Shown one piece after another: positions 21,988 through 34,514 of a DNA stretch of 64,000 bases. A program made the position numbers and the translations under genes. The stretch lies in assembly GCF_958298935.1 (NCBI RefSeq), contig NC_084924.1:4030001-4094000 (forward strand), in the 5' to 3' direction. Origin of the DNA: Phragmites australis. Its lineage: Eukaryota > Streptophyta > Magnoliopsida > Poales > Poaceae. The notes beneath the pieces were generated by a model that saw nothing but the letters and a program-made list of their open reading frames with translations, had not been told where the DNA came from and did no database searches. Within the stretch, counting starts at the first letter, position 1, and each line of letters starts with the position of its first letter.

Positions 21988-22138
21988 TCATCGCATCGCA
22001 GGAGGAGATGGCATCCCCAGATAGCCAGAGAAGAACCAGGTGTGGTCGACGCCGAAGGTGTTCATGGCCTGCACCAAGCGACGACCATACGAGTCAGCAG
22101 GGTCTGCTTGTAGACGTGTGGGTAGTGCTTGGAGCAAC
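21988..22138 (-). pseudogene. unidentified antisense coding-like fragment
   Basis: On the minus strand a GC-rich frame reads DSYGRRLVQAMNTFGVDHTW followed by FFSGYLGMPSPPAMR and a stop (TGA, 21990-21988). The composition is protein-like but I do not recognise the family. It could be a second gene fragment carried with the fucosyltransferase piece, in opposite orientation. Confidence 0.25.
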
Positions 22139-22839
22139 AGGTGTTGAAACAGGATTAGAAACATCCCTTATTGGACTAGCTCACTCATCAGCTCTTTTAG
22201 TTGTGATTTGTGAAATTTAAGAATTCATGTATGGTGCTAACATTAGCCAAGCTTATTCTTCTTGTTCTAAAGTGGCTTCATAACTATGTTTCATGTAGAA
22301 GATGCCCATCCCAACACAAAAATAAGTAATGGTGATCTTTGTCACTCTGCTCTAGTCGCGGACATGTATTATTTTCCAAGTTTTAATTTTATCTGAAATG
22401 AGGGAAGATAGAGTAGAACCATGAGATCTTTCGCCCCCCTTGATCTTTGCCGGATGCATTGAACGCTTGTAATTTTTTTTCCTCAATGCCTTGTGTGTTT
22501 TCGCTGATGCGAAGTGTAATTGGACCTTCTTTCTTTATAGTGAAGTACCATTGAGGACTAAATCATTACCCTTGCAGGTATAGTGTTTCTACAGATTTTT
22601 CCTAATATTTTGGTTCAGTTTTAAGTGATTTACTCACTCATAGTCACTTATATTTCCTTGAATATGATACATTTATAAACTTTTACGTATCATGAAGAAT
22701 TGATAAGGAGTGTATTTGTTTTTTTGGGTCATCTTACATGAACTAATTGGTGTTTTGTAACTCTAGAGTAGTTTGAGATAGCAACAGGATAAGCAAAATT
22801 CTAATATGTGGATTAACACTTTGGTAAATTGAAAACATC
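22139..22839. other. AT-rich spacer
   Basis: No supported gene or repeat. Ends where the gypsy-derived RNase H similarity begins. Confidence 0.4.
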
Positions 22840-23692
22840 ATTTATGCCCTTCGAACTTTTGCTCAAGCTTTCATACCTCGAGTAAGTAAGCCTTCATGTT
22901 GTCGTCCAAGCACTAGTACTCCTTTTGAACTTATTTTACGACTAGCTGTGAGTACCCTTTCACAAGAAGTCGTTTAATCCCAAGCGATGCAGCTATGTGG
23001 AGCCCGTTTACCAGTCCTTCATATTCTGCAATATTATTAGAAGCTTTAAAGTCTAACTGAACAATGTACCTGAGTTTGTCGCCAGTTGGAGGTTTGAGCA
23101 CAATGCCAGCCCCCGAGCCCTGGAGTGTGAGCGATCCATCAAAAAAGAGCGTTTAGTGATCTTCGACCATGTTTGGCCTTTTTTCCTCAATGCTTGTTCA
23201 TTCGGCGATGAAATCTGCTAACACTCCGGATTCCACGCTTGTACGTCGTGCGTAGCTTACATCGAACTCATTTAGTTCTACCGCCCATTGCGCGATTCAT
23301 CTAGTAGCTTCTCGATTGTGTATTACATCCTTCAGCGGATACATCGTTATAACCGTGATCCTGTGCGCTTGAAAGTAGTACTGTAATTTTCGAAAAGACA
23401 TCAAGACTGCATATATCAGCTTCTGTACTTGCGGGTATCGTAGCTTAGCATCGTGTAGAACCTCACTCACGTAATAAACAGGTTTTTGTACCTTGGCCTT
23501 TTTCTCGGGGCATTCTCGTTCGACCACCAGTACCGTGCTTACAACTTGTGGGGTAGCTGCAATATACAAAAAGAGCTCCTCTTTCTCGTTAGGCGGTGTA
23601 AGAATCAATGGAGAAGATAAGTACCTTTTTAAGTCCTGGAAGGCGCATTCCGCTTCCTCTGTCCACTCGAATCGGTCTTGTTTCTTCAACAA
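22840..23692 (-). pseudogene. gypsy RNase H region (broken)
   Basis: Frame 23692-23297 reads the RT connection and RNase H start (WTEEAECAFQDLKRYLSSP, LFLYIAATPQVVSTVLVVER). Degenerate similarity (LGAGIVLKPPTGDKLRY, KASNNIAEYEGLVNGL) continues to about 22840 with several stops. The element is cut off there. Confidence 0.7.
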
Positions 23693-23996
23693 CCTGAAGA
23701 AAAGGCATTCCTCGCTCGCTCATCCCAGAAATGAACCGACTAAGAGCAGCGATGTAACCTATCAGTTTCTGAACCTCCTTCAGTGTTCGAGGTGACCGCA
23801 CCTGTTTGAGAGCCTCAATTTTGCGCGAGTTGGCCTCAATGCCTCGACTTGACACCAGGAAGCCGAGAAGCTTGTCGGACGGCACACCGAACGTGCACTT
23901 TTCGGGGTTAAGCATCATTCGATACTTCCTGAGGTTGTCGAATGTTTCCGCGAGATTGTCAACCAATGCGTTTCTGGTTTCAACTTGACTACAACA

Positions 23997-24551
23997 TCAT
24001 CGACTTATGCTTCTATATTGCGCCCGATTTGGGGTTGTTAGACAGTTTTGAATACACCTTTGATACATAGCACCAGCGTTTTTTAAACCGAAAGGCATCT
24101 TTACATAACAAAATACACCGAATGGAGTAGTAAAAGTTGTTTTCTCCTCATCCTCTAATCCCATGCTAATTTGGTGATACCCTGAATAGGCATCTAAAAA
24201 ATATAGCAATTTGCAGTCTGTCGTAGAGTCGACAATCTGGTCGATGCGCGGGAGGGGAAAATGATCCTTGGGGCAAGCTTTGTTGAGGTCGGTGAAGTCA
24301 ACGCACATTCTCCATCTGCCATTGGCCTTCTTGACGAGGACGGGATTCGCGAGCCACGTAGGATGACGCACTTCTCGAATGAAGCCTGCCTTTAAGAGTT
24401 TATTGACCTCCTCTTGGATGGCCCGCTTCCTATATTCCACAAACCTTCGCTGCTTCTGCACCACAGGTTTGGCGCCAGGTTTAACAGCTAGTCGATGCTC
24501 GATCACCTCCCTGGGGACCCCGGGCATATCAGACGGTTTCCATGCGAACAC
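23997..24551 (-). pseudogene. gypsy reverse transcriptase, N-terminal half (broken)
   Basis: 184-codon frame with VLVKKANGRWRMCVDFTDLN, FLDAYSGYHQI (first catalytic Asp) and TPFGVFCYVKMPFGLKNAGA. The YVDD-containing next part is disrupted around 23970-24000. A further piece in another frame (23966-23589) carries KCTFGVPSDKLLGFLVSSRG and RSPRTLKEVQKLIGYIAALS. Confidence 0.85.
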
Positions 24552-24725
24552 GTCTTGGTTTGCCTGGAGGAAGGTGACGAGCTTGAGTTCCTATTTAGGG
24601 TCAAGATTGGCCCCAATCTTAACCGTCTTGGATGGTACAGACGGGTTGAGGGACACTACCTTGACGCAACCACCGGTTTTCTTATTGTTGACGCCGTCGT
24701 TGATCTTGCCTTTGGCGTCGTCAGA

Positions 24726-25268
24726 CTAAGAAGTGCTAGCAAGACTTATGAGCGTGGAGTTTTTGGCCTCAACGACACCTTGGTGCCTTTGATGCTTAGA
24801 ATTTATGTCCTTGGGGGTGATAGCCACTCGACCAAAGTGTTCGACCATATCCAAGCTTTGCTTATCGCATTTGATCGCTGCGCGCTGATCCCCTTTAACT
24901 ATAATGGCCCCCTTAGGACCTGGGATCTTGAGCATTTGGTAAGCATAGTGAACCACCGCCATGAACTTGCCCAGCATTGGGCGGCTTAGAATCACATTGT
25001 ACGCCGTCTCAAAGTCCGTGACATCAAAGGTCAGCTTTTCTGTGTGAAAATTGTCGGGCATGCCAAACGTGACAGGCAGCTCGATCCGGCCGAGAGGCAT
25101 GGTCGATGAGTTGGGAGTTATGCCGTGGAAAGGCTCAACTCCTGTTTTAATCTCTAATATATGAATTCCCATCTTGTCCAAGGTTTTGAAGAATTTGAGG
25201 TTGAGTGAACTACCACCATCGACCAAAGTTCTGGAAACTTTGATGCTGAGTATGGTCGGCTGAACCAC
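24726..25268 (-). pseudogene. gypsy aspartic protease region (broken)
   Basis: The 180-codon frame contains SRTLVDGGSSLNLKFFKTLD, the LVDGGSSLN version of the retroviral-type protease active site typical of Tat elements (here DGG rather than DTG/DSG). It continues with ILSRPMLGKFMAVVHYAYQ. Confidence 0.75.
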
Positions 25269-26763
25269 GACCGGGTATTGACCAGGATGTGGTATCGCGA
25301 CCGGATGATCGGTTTGACTAAAGGTGATAGACTGTTCCGACCACCTGAGATACCAAGTGGGCCCAGTCAGGGCTAAGTTGACTTCTCGCTCAACTGCCTT
25401 GTACTGCCTTTTGGACTCATACGTGGTGGATCCTCCGAAGATGTGCGCTAAGCTGTGGTCTACCTCATGGAACTGGGCTCGCTGCCCTCAACATTTGACT
25501 TAGCTTGCTTATTGCCACGCTAAGCATTCGCCTTGATCTTTTCATCAAACTTCTTCTTGAACACATAGCACTCGTCGAAGTCATGCTGGTTGCTCCGATG
25601 GATGGGATATCACTTCCCGCCACCTTGACTGAGGCCTTTATTGTCCCCAATGTTGCGCGATTTGTTCCTGTTGACCGCAGCTATAGTCGTATCGAGTCCC
25701 TTGCGCTTGTCACCGGGTTTGGTCTTCTTTCCTCCACTATTCGAGGACTCGGGTTTGTCCTTACTAGATTGAAGGTTTTTAGTGCGCACCTGCGCTTCTG
25801 CTCATTTTGCGCATTTGTCGGCTAACTCGAAAAGCTCTTTGACCCTATGGATCTTTCGAATAGCCATCTTTCCACGTAAATCTGTGTCCTAAACACCTCG
25901 TTTGAAGGTGATGATTACTGACTCATCGGAGATGTCCGGGATCGTGTTACGCTTGTCGCTGGACCGGTGGATAAAATCTCGAAGAGATTCATTGTCACCT
26001 TGGTGCAGCTGCTGGAGATCATTCTCCGTTCCTGGGCGCACGAATGTGCCTTGAAAATTGGCTATGAACTGAGCCTTAAGTTCTACCTATGAACTAATCG
26101 AGTTGGGCAGCAAGTTTAGCAACCAGGACCTTGCGGGTCCATCAAGGGCGGTTAACAGGTAATTGGCCATTACTCAATTGTCACCATCGGCTGCTCGAAT
26201 AACAGTGGTGTAGATCTGCAACCACTCATTGGGATTGATTTTTCCATCATATTTCTGGATCGGGTCCGCTTTGAACTTCTCGGGCCATCGAATTGACCGA
26301 AGTTCGTGTACGAAAGCCTCGCAGCCTCCGTCGAACTCATCAGGAGGAGGTGGTGGGGGACTGTCACGCCTGCCTCTTCGAGCAGGGGAGTCATTTCAAC
26401 CATCCCGTCCTATAGATCTGCGGTCATAGTAGCGGCGATCATCTTCACAGCGTTCTTCACGGTGGTTTTTGGTCACCGTCCGTAGATCATGCCGATTGCG
26501 AGGAATGCGATTCCTCAGGTCTTCCTGACTTCTGCGCCTATGGACAGGGCAACTATAGTTCGGCCCACATTGTCGTGTTTGGGCTCAACCACCTGAGATT
26601 CCCCTACTCGAGAGCGTTCCCGCCTGTGGCTCCTTGAGCCAGGACCGTACCGTCTAGGGGGCCTAGAATTGCTGGGATTTTTTGCTCGAGCTACTTGGAT
26701 CTGAGTTGCATCGAGTAGGGTCTTGACCTGATTGACTATAGGGGTTAGCGGATTCGCTGAATC

Positions 26764-27483
26764 TTACTCTGGAATGTATCGAAGGATCAGATGTGCTCCT
26801 CGTATGTTAGCATCCGAAGTATTGAAAACGTCGTTACCAAGGCTCGGTGGCGATCGAGCCAATGAGGCTTCATGGTGACTATTTAGAGGGAGCTTCTCCC
26901 TTGAGCTATGAGTCGTCACAGGCAGAGGCGTACCCACTGAAAGTCGTCGGGAGAGGCTAGGAGGTATATGTTCTCCCGTGGTCCGCCGGTGAAGGATCGT
27001 GTTGGGTGCACGTAAGGCTCCAGCTGCGGATGTTTCTGCCGGTAACTCGGCGTCGATACTGTTGGTGGCGACAGCTATCGCCGGATCTTTGGGAATTCTT
27101 GTGTCGTGGTCAACTACGGCCTCTGGATCTATCGCCATTGGGTCAACCGATGGGGGGCCGTTGCTTCTAGCCATATACACGAATCGATCTGTTCGGCTGC
27201 TCTGGCTAGCATTAGAATCATCGTCGCGACCATCGTCGCTGTCGGTGTCCATGCAGTGGAGAACATTAGGTTTCGCGGGATCCCACTCGAGATGTTCCAC
27301 CTCATGGTACGCATCCACTGGTCTGGATTCGAGGGTACCAGTATGGATCAGTCCACCTTAGCCATGGTTCCGAAGATGATCTCCGAGTCGACGAGAGGGG
27401 ACTCAAAGTTGTCCGCCGTCGACTCGAAGTGGTCGTAGAAGCCATTGTCGGAGAATCCGACGTAAATTTGAGCCTGAGACATG
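26764..27483 (-). pseudogene. gypsy gag, N-terminal part (broken)
   Basis: ATG at 27483 opens MSQAQIYVGFSDNGFYDHFE just inside the LTR. A frame from 27318 to 26764 reads an acidic, Ser/Pro-rich protein (DSDDGRDDDSNASQSSRTDR). The central capsid part is recognisable only in pieces between 25600 and 26760. It encoded the particle protein and is now interrupted. Confidence 0.6.
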
Positions 27484-27528
27484 ATTAATCCTGCAAAGCA
27501 GAAGAAGGCCCCTACCTAGCACGTCAAC

Positions 27529-28070
27529 TGTCGAAGATTAGTTTCTGACAATGTGTTCGTAAATTAACTGGGTACCTTCGAGTGCAGGGATCAATCACGA
27601 GACGAGACAATCGAAGTATACAGGTTCGGGCATCCAATTGAAGTAATACCGTACATCCTGTGGGGTTGTTGCTGCCATATATTGATGATCTCGAGTACAA
27701 GCAATAATGCTAAATCTATTACAGAGAGTATATCAGATCTGAGTTCTCTCTCTTTTTCTTCCCTTTTCTCCCCCCAGCCTTTTCGCCTTATATAGGGATG
27801 AGATACTGACTCCTATCCAGCTGTGATCGATAGAGAGTTGTGTTACTTGACGTCCAAGTAGATAAATCTGTTTTGAGTACTAATCGTATCGAGTTAGATA
27901 ACCAATCGTAACCTTACTGATATGTACTTTCTTGATTTCGGATGTATCATGTACCGCTGATTCGATTCCGTGATATCTAAAACTTCTTAATATGTGTTGT
28001 ACATACCCTGTTCGTATATGATATATTACTTATACGTATATACCACATAGTTAGATATTCGACAAGAGTT
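27529..28070 (-). repeat. LTR of the first gypsy element
   Basis: The LTR edge next to the primer-binding region is the TG at 27529 on the plus strand (CA on the element strand). A TATA box (CTATATAAGGCG on the minus strand, about 27785-27797) supports LTR identity. The outer edge is not exact; the LINE sequence begins at about 28083. Confidence 0.5.
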
Positions 28071-28082
28071 TTCGATACCAGG

Positions 28083-28905
28083 TCCAGATTGGCTGCTGGT
28101 TCTTCTTGCATCATGTTCTGAAGAAGTAAAAACGAGTATTCTGTTACTATTGTGGCGTGCTTGGCACCTGCGAAATGATATTATCCATGCTAAAGGAGGA
28201 TCTACTATCAAAGGATCGGTTCAGTTTTTGGAGAATTATCGGAATACTTTGTTCAATATCCGACAACATCCAAGCTTTGAATCTGCAAACGCAAATGGCA
28301 AGCAGAAAATCGAGGAAGGCATCAAAGAGAAGAGCAGGAATTTGGGTGGTTATATAGACCAAGATGCGACACAACTCAAATGGAAACCACCACCTCAAAG
28401 ATGGTGTAAAATTAATGTTGATGCTTCATATCAAGAAGACTCAGGAGAGCGAGTATTGGTGTTATTGCTCGTGATCATAGAGGACAGGTTACTCTTACTG
28501 CTTGGCGTACTATTCGGCGCTGCGCGACAGCCATGGAAGCAGAGACTCCAGCGTGCCTAGAAGGTACTAAACTGGCAGCGGAATGGGTGCAAATGCCGTC
28601 GATTCTTGAATCTGATTGCTCAACAGTGATACACGCTCTTCGGTCGAAGATGGTGGATAGATCACGATGGAGTATTATCATGAAGGACATTAAGGGTGTG
28701 ATGCAATTTCTCTCTGATGTCCAGGTTTCTAAAGTTAGGAGATCATGTAATAGTATTGCTCATGAGCTTGCGAAACTAGCGCGTAGAAATAATCATTGTG
28801 CGGTGTGGAGATTTCAGGCTCCGGATTGTGTCAGGGAGCTGATAGATCTAGACTGTAATAGGTAATTTCCTTAATTAATATATTTGTTTGGTTCGCAAAA
28901 AAAGA
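28083..28905 (+). mobile_element. 5'-truncated LINE (L1-type) 3' end with RNase H domain
   Basis: Reads WRAWHLRNDIIHAKG (end of the plant zf-RVT region), then KWKPPPQRWCKINVDASYQE, the start of the plant LINE RNase H domain. After a one-base frameshift near 28455 come SIGVIARDHRGQVTLTAW, ESDCSTVIHAL and RRSCNSIAHELAKLARR, ending at TAG 28861-28863 (28533-28865 frame). An A-rich tail with interspersed G follows (28899-28916). The upstream endonuclease and RT are missing, as usual for 5'-truncated LINE copies. Confidence 0.8.
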
Positions 28906-28916
28906 AAAAAAGAAAA

Positions 28917-30159
28917 CTGGTTGGCACATCAAATATGCTCCTGGGCAAAGAAAATATTCAACTGGGCCAAGTAAACTTCCTGCTGGGCTAAAGAAAACAC
29001 ATGCAAATTCCCACCAACCTGGGCTTGGAGCATTCCGTCTGTTTGGGCTGGCCAATAGCCATAAATCGCGCGGGCGGTAGATAGTCATCCCAGCTCTGCC
29101 GCGCTGTTGAATTCTCTGAAGAAAAAATAGAAAAATTTTACAGTGGTCTTGGAGGAACTTGAGTCACCTATTTTTTGATCGAATGATCTAGATTGGTTAA
29201 AATACTATATATTATTAGAGGTAGTATGAGTAGTATATAAGAGGAATATATGTAGTATAAAGGTATTTTTGGAAAAAAAGAAATAGCATGGTAGTTATAT
29301 CGTGCAAATTCATAGGTTTAATATTTAGACTGACCTGAATGCTGATTATTTGGTTGAACGATTATTTAGGGATTAGATATAAAAAAAAGATTGCAGTGTC
29401 CTTCAATAGTATAGCGGGTAAATATTAATACTACTATCGTAATTACAGAAATATCCAATCACGTGAACAGTCAGATTAAATTTATACTATCTCTTACCTA
29501 CATATAGTATAAACCACCATAAAAGAGCTAAAAAATATCGTTTCAGCCTTGTGTTATGCTTCATGTTTACATGCTGCCCATAAAAAAAATGTTTGCATGC
29601 TGAATATTCAAATGCAAACCTTGGTCTACAAGACCTCAGCAACATTTCATGCTCAACCTTCATCTAAAATAAATCATGGTCAGCAGTATATACCGAGACC
29701 TCCTTTTATAATGCACTAGGTGTCTCATCAGCTTTGATAGCCTCAATTCTTATTGTATTTTTCTTTTTTTGAGAAAAGAATAGATTGTATGCAATATCCA
29801 ATGTATCTTTCATAGTAGGAAAAAAAATGCCTTGTTTTGCCTTTTACTTTGCCTTCAGTCCTCACCATCGTCCCGACTGGAACCTGTTTAGGTGAATATT
29901 TATTCAGCTGAGCAGTTGGACTTTTACTATCTTTTTTATTTCAAGGAACACTACGGTAGACACATGACCGGCGAACATTGCCATTAAAAAAGGATGAAAG
30001 GGTTTAGTACATCACCGATTTGAATGAAAGTATGGGTATGGTGAACGAGAAACTGGAAAAATTACATGATGCATAGAAGAGATTTTACAATCTTTTCAGG
30101 TAAGTTTGAATGCCAAGCAAGTACAGCGGAACACATGGGGACTCTCATTGGTAACCCAT
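28917..30159. other. AT-rich spacer
   Basis: No supported gene. The stretch 29140-29530 is rich in AGTATA-type words (AGTAGTATATAAG, GTAGTATAAAG, TATAGTATAAACC) and may be a decayed MITE whose borders I could not place. Confidence 0.4.
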
Positions 30160-30162
30160 TTA

Positions 30163-30280
30163 GGTCTCTTTTGGATTACGGGATTTTGTCCCGAATCCTA
30201 TGTTTTTCTTGTGAAATTGAATTATTTTCTGTAAAATCCATGTACGATTCCTGTGACATTTCCAGGTTTCAAAGGAGGCC
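30163..30280. mobile_element. 118-bp Tourist-like MITE
   Basis: Ends GGTCTCTTTTGGATTACGGG and, reversed, GGCCTCCTTTGAAACCTGG. It is flanked by an exact TTA target duplication (30160-30162 and 30281-30283), the PIF/Harbinger signature. Confidence 0.7.
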
Positions 30281-30687
30281 TTAACGTGGTGGACTCTGTG
30301 GGCTTTCAGCTGGGCTTAGACTTGCTTTTGGATAATGTTAGTTAAAAGGATGTACTATCTAGTAAAAGGAAAAGAAGGTCCCATGTGTTCCCGATCTTGG
30401 ATCCCGAGCTATAAAATGCACAATATTGGTAATCGAGAATCTTGACCGGCGACAACGAGATGAAAAGGGTTAAAGGCTTAAAGCAACTAATTGGAACATG
30501 CAATGCAATGCAAAGACGATAGATAGTCGTACGGATGGATACTCATTCGAATTGGAACAAAACATGACGTTTATCAGAACATTAGAAAAAGATCCGCGTG
30601 ACACAAACTAATTTTTATTTAGACCACACAAACTATAGTTAACACGACATGTTGATTATCATTTATCACACTACATATATGGTATGT

Positions 30688-30803
30688 GACCGAGCGATTG
30701 CTCGATTAGTAAAGGGTGTCATTGAGCTTCTCCCCACTCAGGTTCGGACCTGGATGCACGCATATTTCTTAAGTGAATTTTAGGACTCTTGGTATTTTTT
30801 TTT
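30688..30803 (+). mobile_element. tRNA-derived SINE
   Basis: An A-box-like GATTAGTAAAGGG (about 30704-30716) is followed 25 bases later by a good B box, GGTTCGGACCTGG (30741-30753). The segment ends in a T-run (30793-30803), as in grass SINEs of the Au/p-SINE kind. Length is about 115 bp. No target duplication was identified. Confidence 0.5.
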
Positions 30804-32477
30804 CAAAAGAAACCACATGCATTGTTTGATGGACCCGTTTGGGAATTATGAGCCAAGGGAGCAGGCAATTTTTTTCCTAGTACTCCCTTCTTTTATTTAG
30901 GTAGTACGTATTAGGATTTGGAAAAATCTTCAAAAATAAATTTAACCATGAATTTGTTTTAGAATATTTTATCAATTGTTATAAAATCAATATCATATTA
31001 AAAAGATACATGAAATACAAATCCGTTGGTACAACCTTTAGACAGTAAACATGCCTATAATTTGACTAGTTGTTAATTAGTTGACACTTGTAACGCTTGA
31101 TTTTTTTTTCAAACCCTAACCCACCCTACATAGAGAAAAAGAGGGAGTGCATTGCAAGAAAACAGTGATTTTTACAGCAAAACAGTATGAGATTCTTTGA
31201 AGACGCGTCTTGGAGGAGCGCTAGGCCGATGGGGGACGGTATCGATTGGATTGGCATATGCACCAGATGATCTCAAACGGCAAACTAACTAAATAACGCC
31301 ACTATACTGTGAAGCGGAACTCTAAAACAATACCGAGTTGACTCATCGCAAAGATCATAGATTGGATGAAGGTCAAACTAATTATTAGTTAGTGCTCTCA
31401 AAATCAAAAAGTTATTTATGCTACAACACTTTGAAATTGATAGGATATATACCCGCGGCATGACGGCAGCACAGAAGAGGCAAATGGGCCCTTAAACCCG
31501 CGGAATAGAAAGCATAAAAGGCACTATTATATGTAAAGCATTTGCTCGAAACAGAAACTAATTTTGCTTTTGCAATACCTTTTTTTAATCTCATTTTCCG
31601 TTCTTGAAAAATGAAAAGACGTCACAAAATGTCTGGAAGAACAGTTGCGTGAACACGCGTCATCGAGTGCATCGCAGTGCAACGGATGCATCCGTATCTA
31701 TGGCTATATGCTTCATCATACTAACTGACAGAGCTTCGCACGAGCCGTCGAACACAATGCTTGTTGCATCTGCATCGCATGCATGTATCCGTATCGGCGA
31801 TCAAGATCCATTTGTGAGCGCAATGATCAGTCATGAGCATTGCTTCAGCAATGCGCCCTCGTTGTGTGATCTCAATTCTGAAGCTCAGCAGGCGAGCAAT
31901 GGTCAGCCTTGTGCTATTGCTTTTAAATAAAAGCGAAGCGGGCCAAACTGCGAAAGCTGAAAGGCAGCTCTCGCGGGCACTCTCCTCGTTCGTGAATGGT
32001 GATGGCCTGCTAAAGTGAAAGGCGATGGAAAAGGACACCACTGTCCACTCGCTCTCAGTCGCCATCGGTGGGCGCGCAGCCAACATGCTTCACCATCATT
32101 TCCTCTCTTCACCGACAGACAGCCTTCCACCCGACTCCACTCTCTACTCTCTACTTACAATAAAATACTCCTAGCTGCAACTGGACTTGTTTGTTTTGCT
32201 TGGTCCATGGATTTACTGCCAGGTGCCAGCTAGGTTTATATAGCTGCAACTCGAGTCTTCAGTGGTTATCTATAGCTATTATCTTTTATTTTTTTACTTA
32301 ATTTTTAAAAGATTTTGTTCCTAATTTTTCATATCTTATAATATTTAAAGTTATCTCTTATTTTTCTCTTTTTTAAAATCTAACTCTCCAAAATTTTCCT
32401 CCACGTAAGTAAGATTTCACTCCACTTCAACTTCATCTCCATCCATAAATTTCTCTTCTCTCTGCATAACATTATAA
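30804..32477. other. spacer without supported genes
   Basis: AT-rich to 31600. At 31640-32150 it is moderately GC-rich with several overlapping short frames, none recognisable. Nothing further supported. Confidence 0.4.
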
Positions 32478-32743
32478 GGCCACGCTCAAGGGATTCCCCT
32501 CGTGAACGAAATTCCTGTCGTGAAGGGATTTTCGTTTCCTTCAGCGCTCCAACGGTTTCCCTTTACGGTTCCCTTCACGATAGGATTCTCAGGGTCATTC
32601 TCTTCAGAACGGGATTATCTCTCCTTTCCCTTCACGATTCTCCTCGAAGGGAAGCTGTTGGAGATGAGAGAAAATAAAGGGAATGAGAACGAGAAAAAAA
32701 TCAGAAAGAAAATAAAATAAAAAAAATATGATTGAAGATGATC
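32478..32743. mobile_element. Tourist-like MITE, family copy B (inverted)
   Basis: Reverse complement relative to the copies at 8545 and 54075. The ends are GGCCACGC and ATGATC, flanked by exact TAA duplications (32475-32477, 32744-32746). Shared internal words are CTCCAACGGTTTCCCTTTAC, CTTCACGAT and GTTGGAGATGAGAGAAAATA. It is the best-preserved copy. Confidence 0.65.
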
Positions 32744-32746
32744 TAA

Positions 32747-34453
32747 TAAGAGCTAGCTACTCAGTTACCCTCAGATGCATACCTGCCCTCAAGATTCTTG
32801 CATCCTATCACATTATGGCAATTAAGGTTGATTATAAAGTACCGCAAGTAACGTGAAAGGACACATGTACATAGTGACAGAGTTTTAACAAAAATTAAGA
32901 AGAGGCCAGTTCAAAAGATTCATCAACAAACTTATATAAAAAAGTTAATTTATTACTAAAATATAAGTACATTACTAAGCGTTTTTGAATAATAAGGAGG
33001 GGCCAAGGCCGCTCATTAAGCTCCGCCAGCGTATGACCGTGTGTCTAAGCGTATGTACTGTGTTTCTTTACGAGTAGATGAGTTATAGCAGACGCATGTT
33101 TGAACACGGCAAATTTGAGGCTTGTGCTTTTTATATGTGCTAGTATAGATATGGCAAATGAGACATTTCATATGCGATGACTACGTGGCACGCCAACGTG
33201 AAAGGACACATCGGACGAGGACCTAGATTGACCTAGAAAACGAAAATTGAAGGACTAGAATGGGCGACTTAAAAGTTAATAAGGGATGAAACTGTACCCC
33301 AGGAGAAAGATGGGTGACAAAGAGGCCTACTATTAAAATTCCTCTAAAAGTGGAGTAAAGTTTCCTATCCTGTAAAACTCCTTTGAGTCAATCCTACCAT
33401 CCAAACACCATGCATAAGAAATTTTCCTGGATTGAATTCCACCACTTCTCTAAAATTCTTTGGTTCCAAAGGACCCGGAATAGTTTAGCAACAAACCATG
33501 GAGTGTAACATGTTAATTAGCACTTGAATTTTGAAAAAGAAAACGTTAACAAATGACCAAATCATGTTAGTGCGGCCAAGTTCCTAACTATATTTTTGGA
33601 ATTACAGTTGCGCAATTTAATGAGCAATTCTCAAGTCACGGAAAGAAGGGCACATCCATATCACACCCAAGCATTTCCCCCCTCTTTGCACCAAGTGTCA
33701 CGGGATCATTTCTTTTCTTGGTCTCATTTTTCCTTCAATTTCTTCCTCTTCTCAACTACTCGTTGCTCCTCCGCATGACATTGCTACCCCATCCTCTACC
33801 CCCCACCTTAGACGGCTCCTCACCACTGCACTAACTTGACGAAATTGAATGTTACTATAACACCACGTCTCGACCCTTCTCACCAGCCATCCTCCGTCAC
33901 AATAGCTGTCAGCGTCCTCATTGTCCCACCCACGAACTGCTTACCTCTGAGCCCAAGGATTGGAGGAAGCCTCACTGGAGCCTGAACCTCCTAAACCCTT
34001 ACCCGAATAGCTTGGGAGGAGAAGCATGGTCGCCGGAGAAGAAGATTCTTTCTTGCCAGAGCCACCAAAACACTCGAATTTGGAGAAAAGGGAGGAGGAG
34101 GAAAATTGAAGTGCACAGGAGAAGAAGAAACACCTAAGATATATTATAGCTATCCCCGATAAAGAAAAGGCAACTAGAACCGTGCCTACATAAGCAAGGC
34201 CACACAAGATAAAGTCACCTTTGAAGGCTTCAATCAAGCACCAACATACTGACAGTGGAGCAGGCCTTGTTCCCTAGTCACCCAACTATTCCTCCGTCGA
34301 GTCACTTTTCTCTGTTCCTCCTCAGCTAACCCCCTACCTCAAGTAGAAGAATACTCTGTCACCTTGCTGCCTGCTTCTCTCTTTCGGTCCCAATTTGTTA
34401 ATTGCCACGCGCCGACGACCAGCACAGCCGTTATTCTTTCATTGCTAACAATT

Positions 34454-34490
<37 letters not shown>

Positions 34491-34514
34491 CAAGGAGGAG
34501 GAGAAGGTAGAGCA
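32747..34514. other. spacer and NPH3 gene promoter
   Basis: AT-rich spacer; part of 33330-33480 resembles decayed MITE ends (CCTTTGAGTCAATCCTACC, TTGGTTCCAAAGGACC). The last 500 bases before the NPH3/BTB start codon form its promoter and leader. Confidence 0.4.
34448..34489 (+). repeat. (CA)n(GA)n microsatellite in the NPH3 gene leader
   Basis: A run of about 9 CA followed by about 10 GA units ends 25 bases before the ATG at 34515. It is likely length-variable and lies within the presumed 5' untranslated region. Confidence 0.9.

Larger units (their letters stand above)
22840..28070 (-). mobile_element. decayed Ty3/gypsy element, Tat-type, truncated at its 3' side
   Basis: Minus-strand order from right to left: LTR (about 27529-28070), primer-binding region (reverse complement reads TTGACGTGCTAGGTAGGGG), gag (from ATG at 27483), protease, reverse transcriptase and RNase H ending near 22840. 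Integrase and the second LTR are missing. Frames are broken by many stops. RT block wording such as CVDFTDLNKACPKDHFPLPR is typical of the Tat/RIRE2-like grass lineage. Confidence 0.85.
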
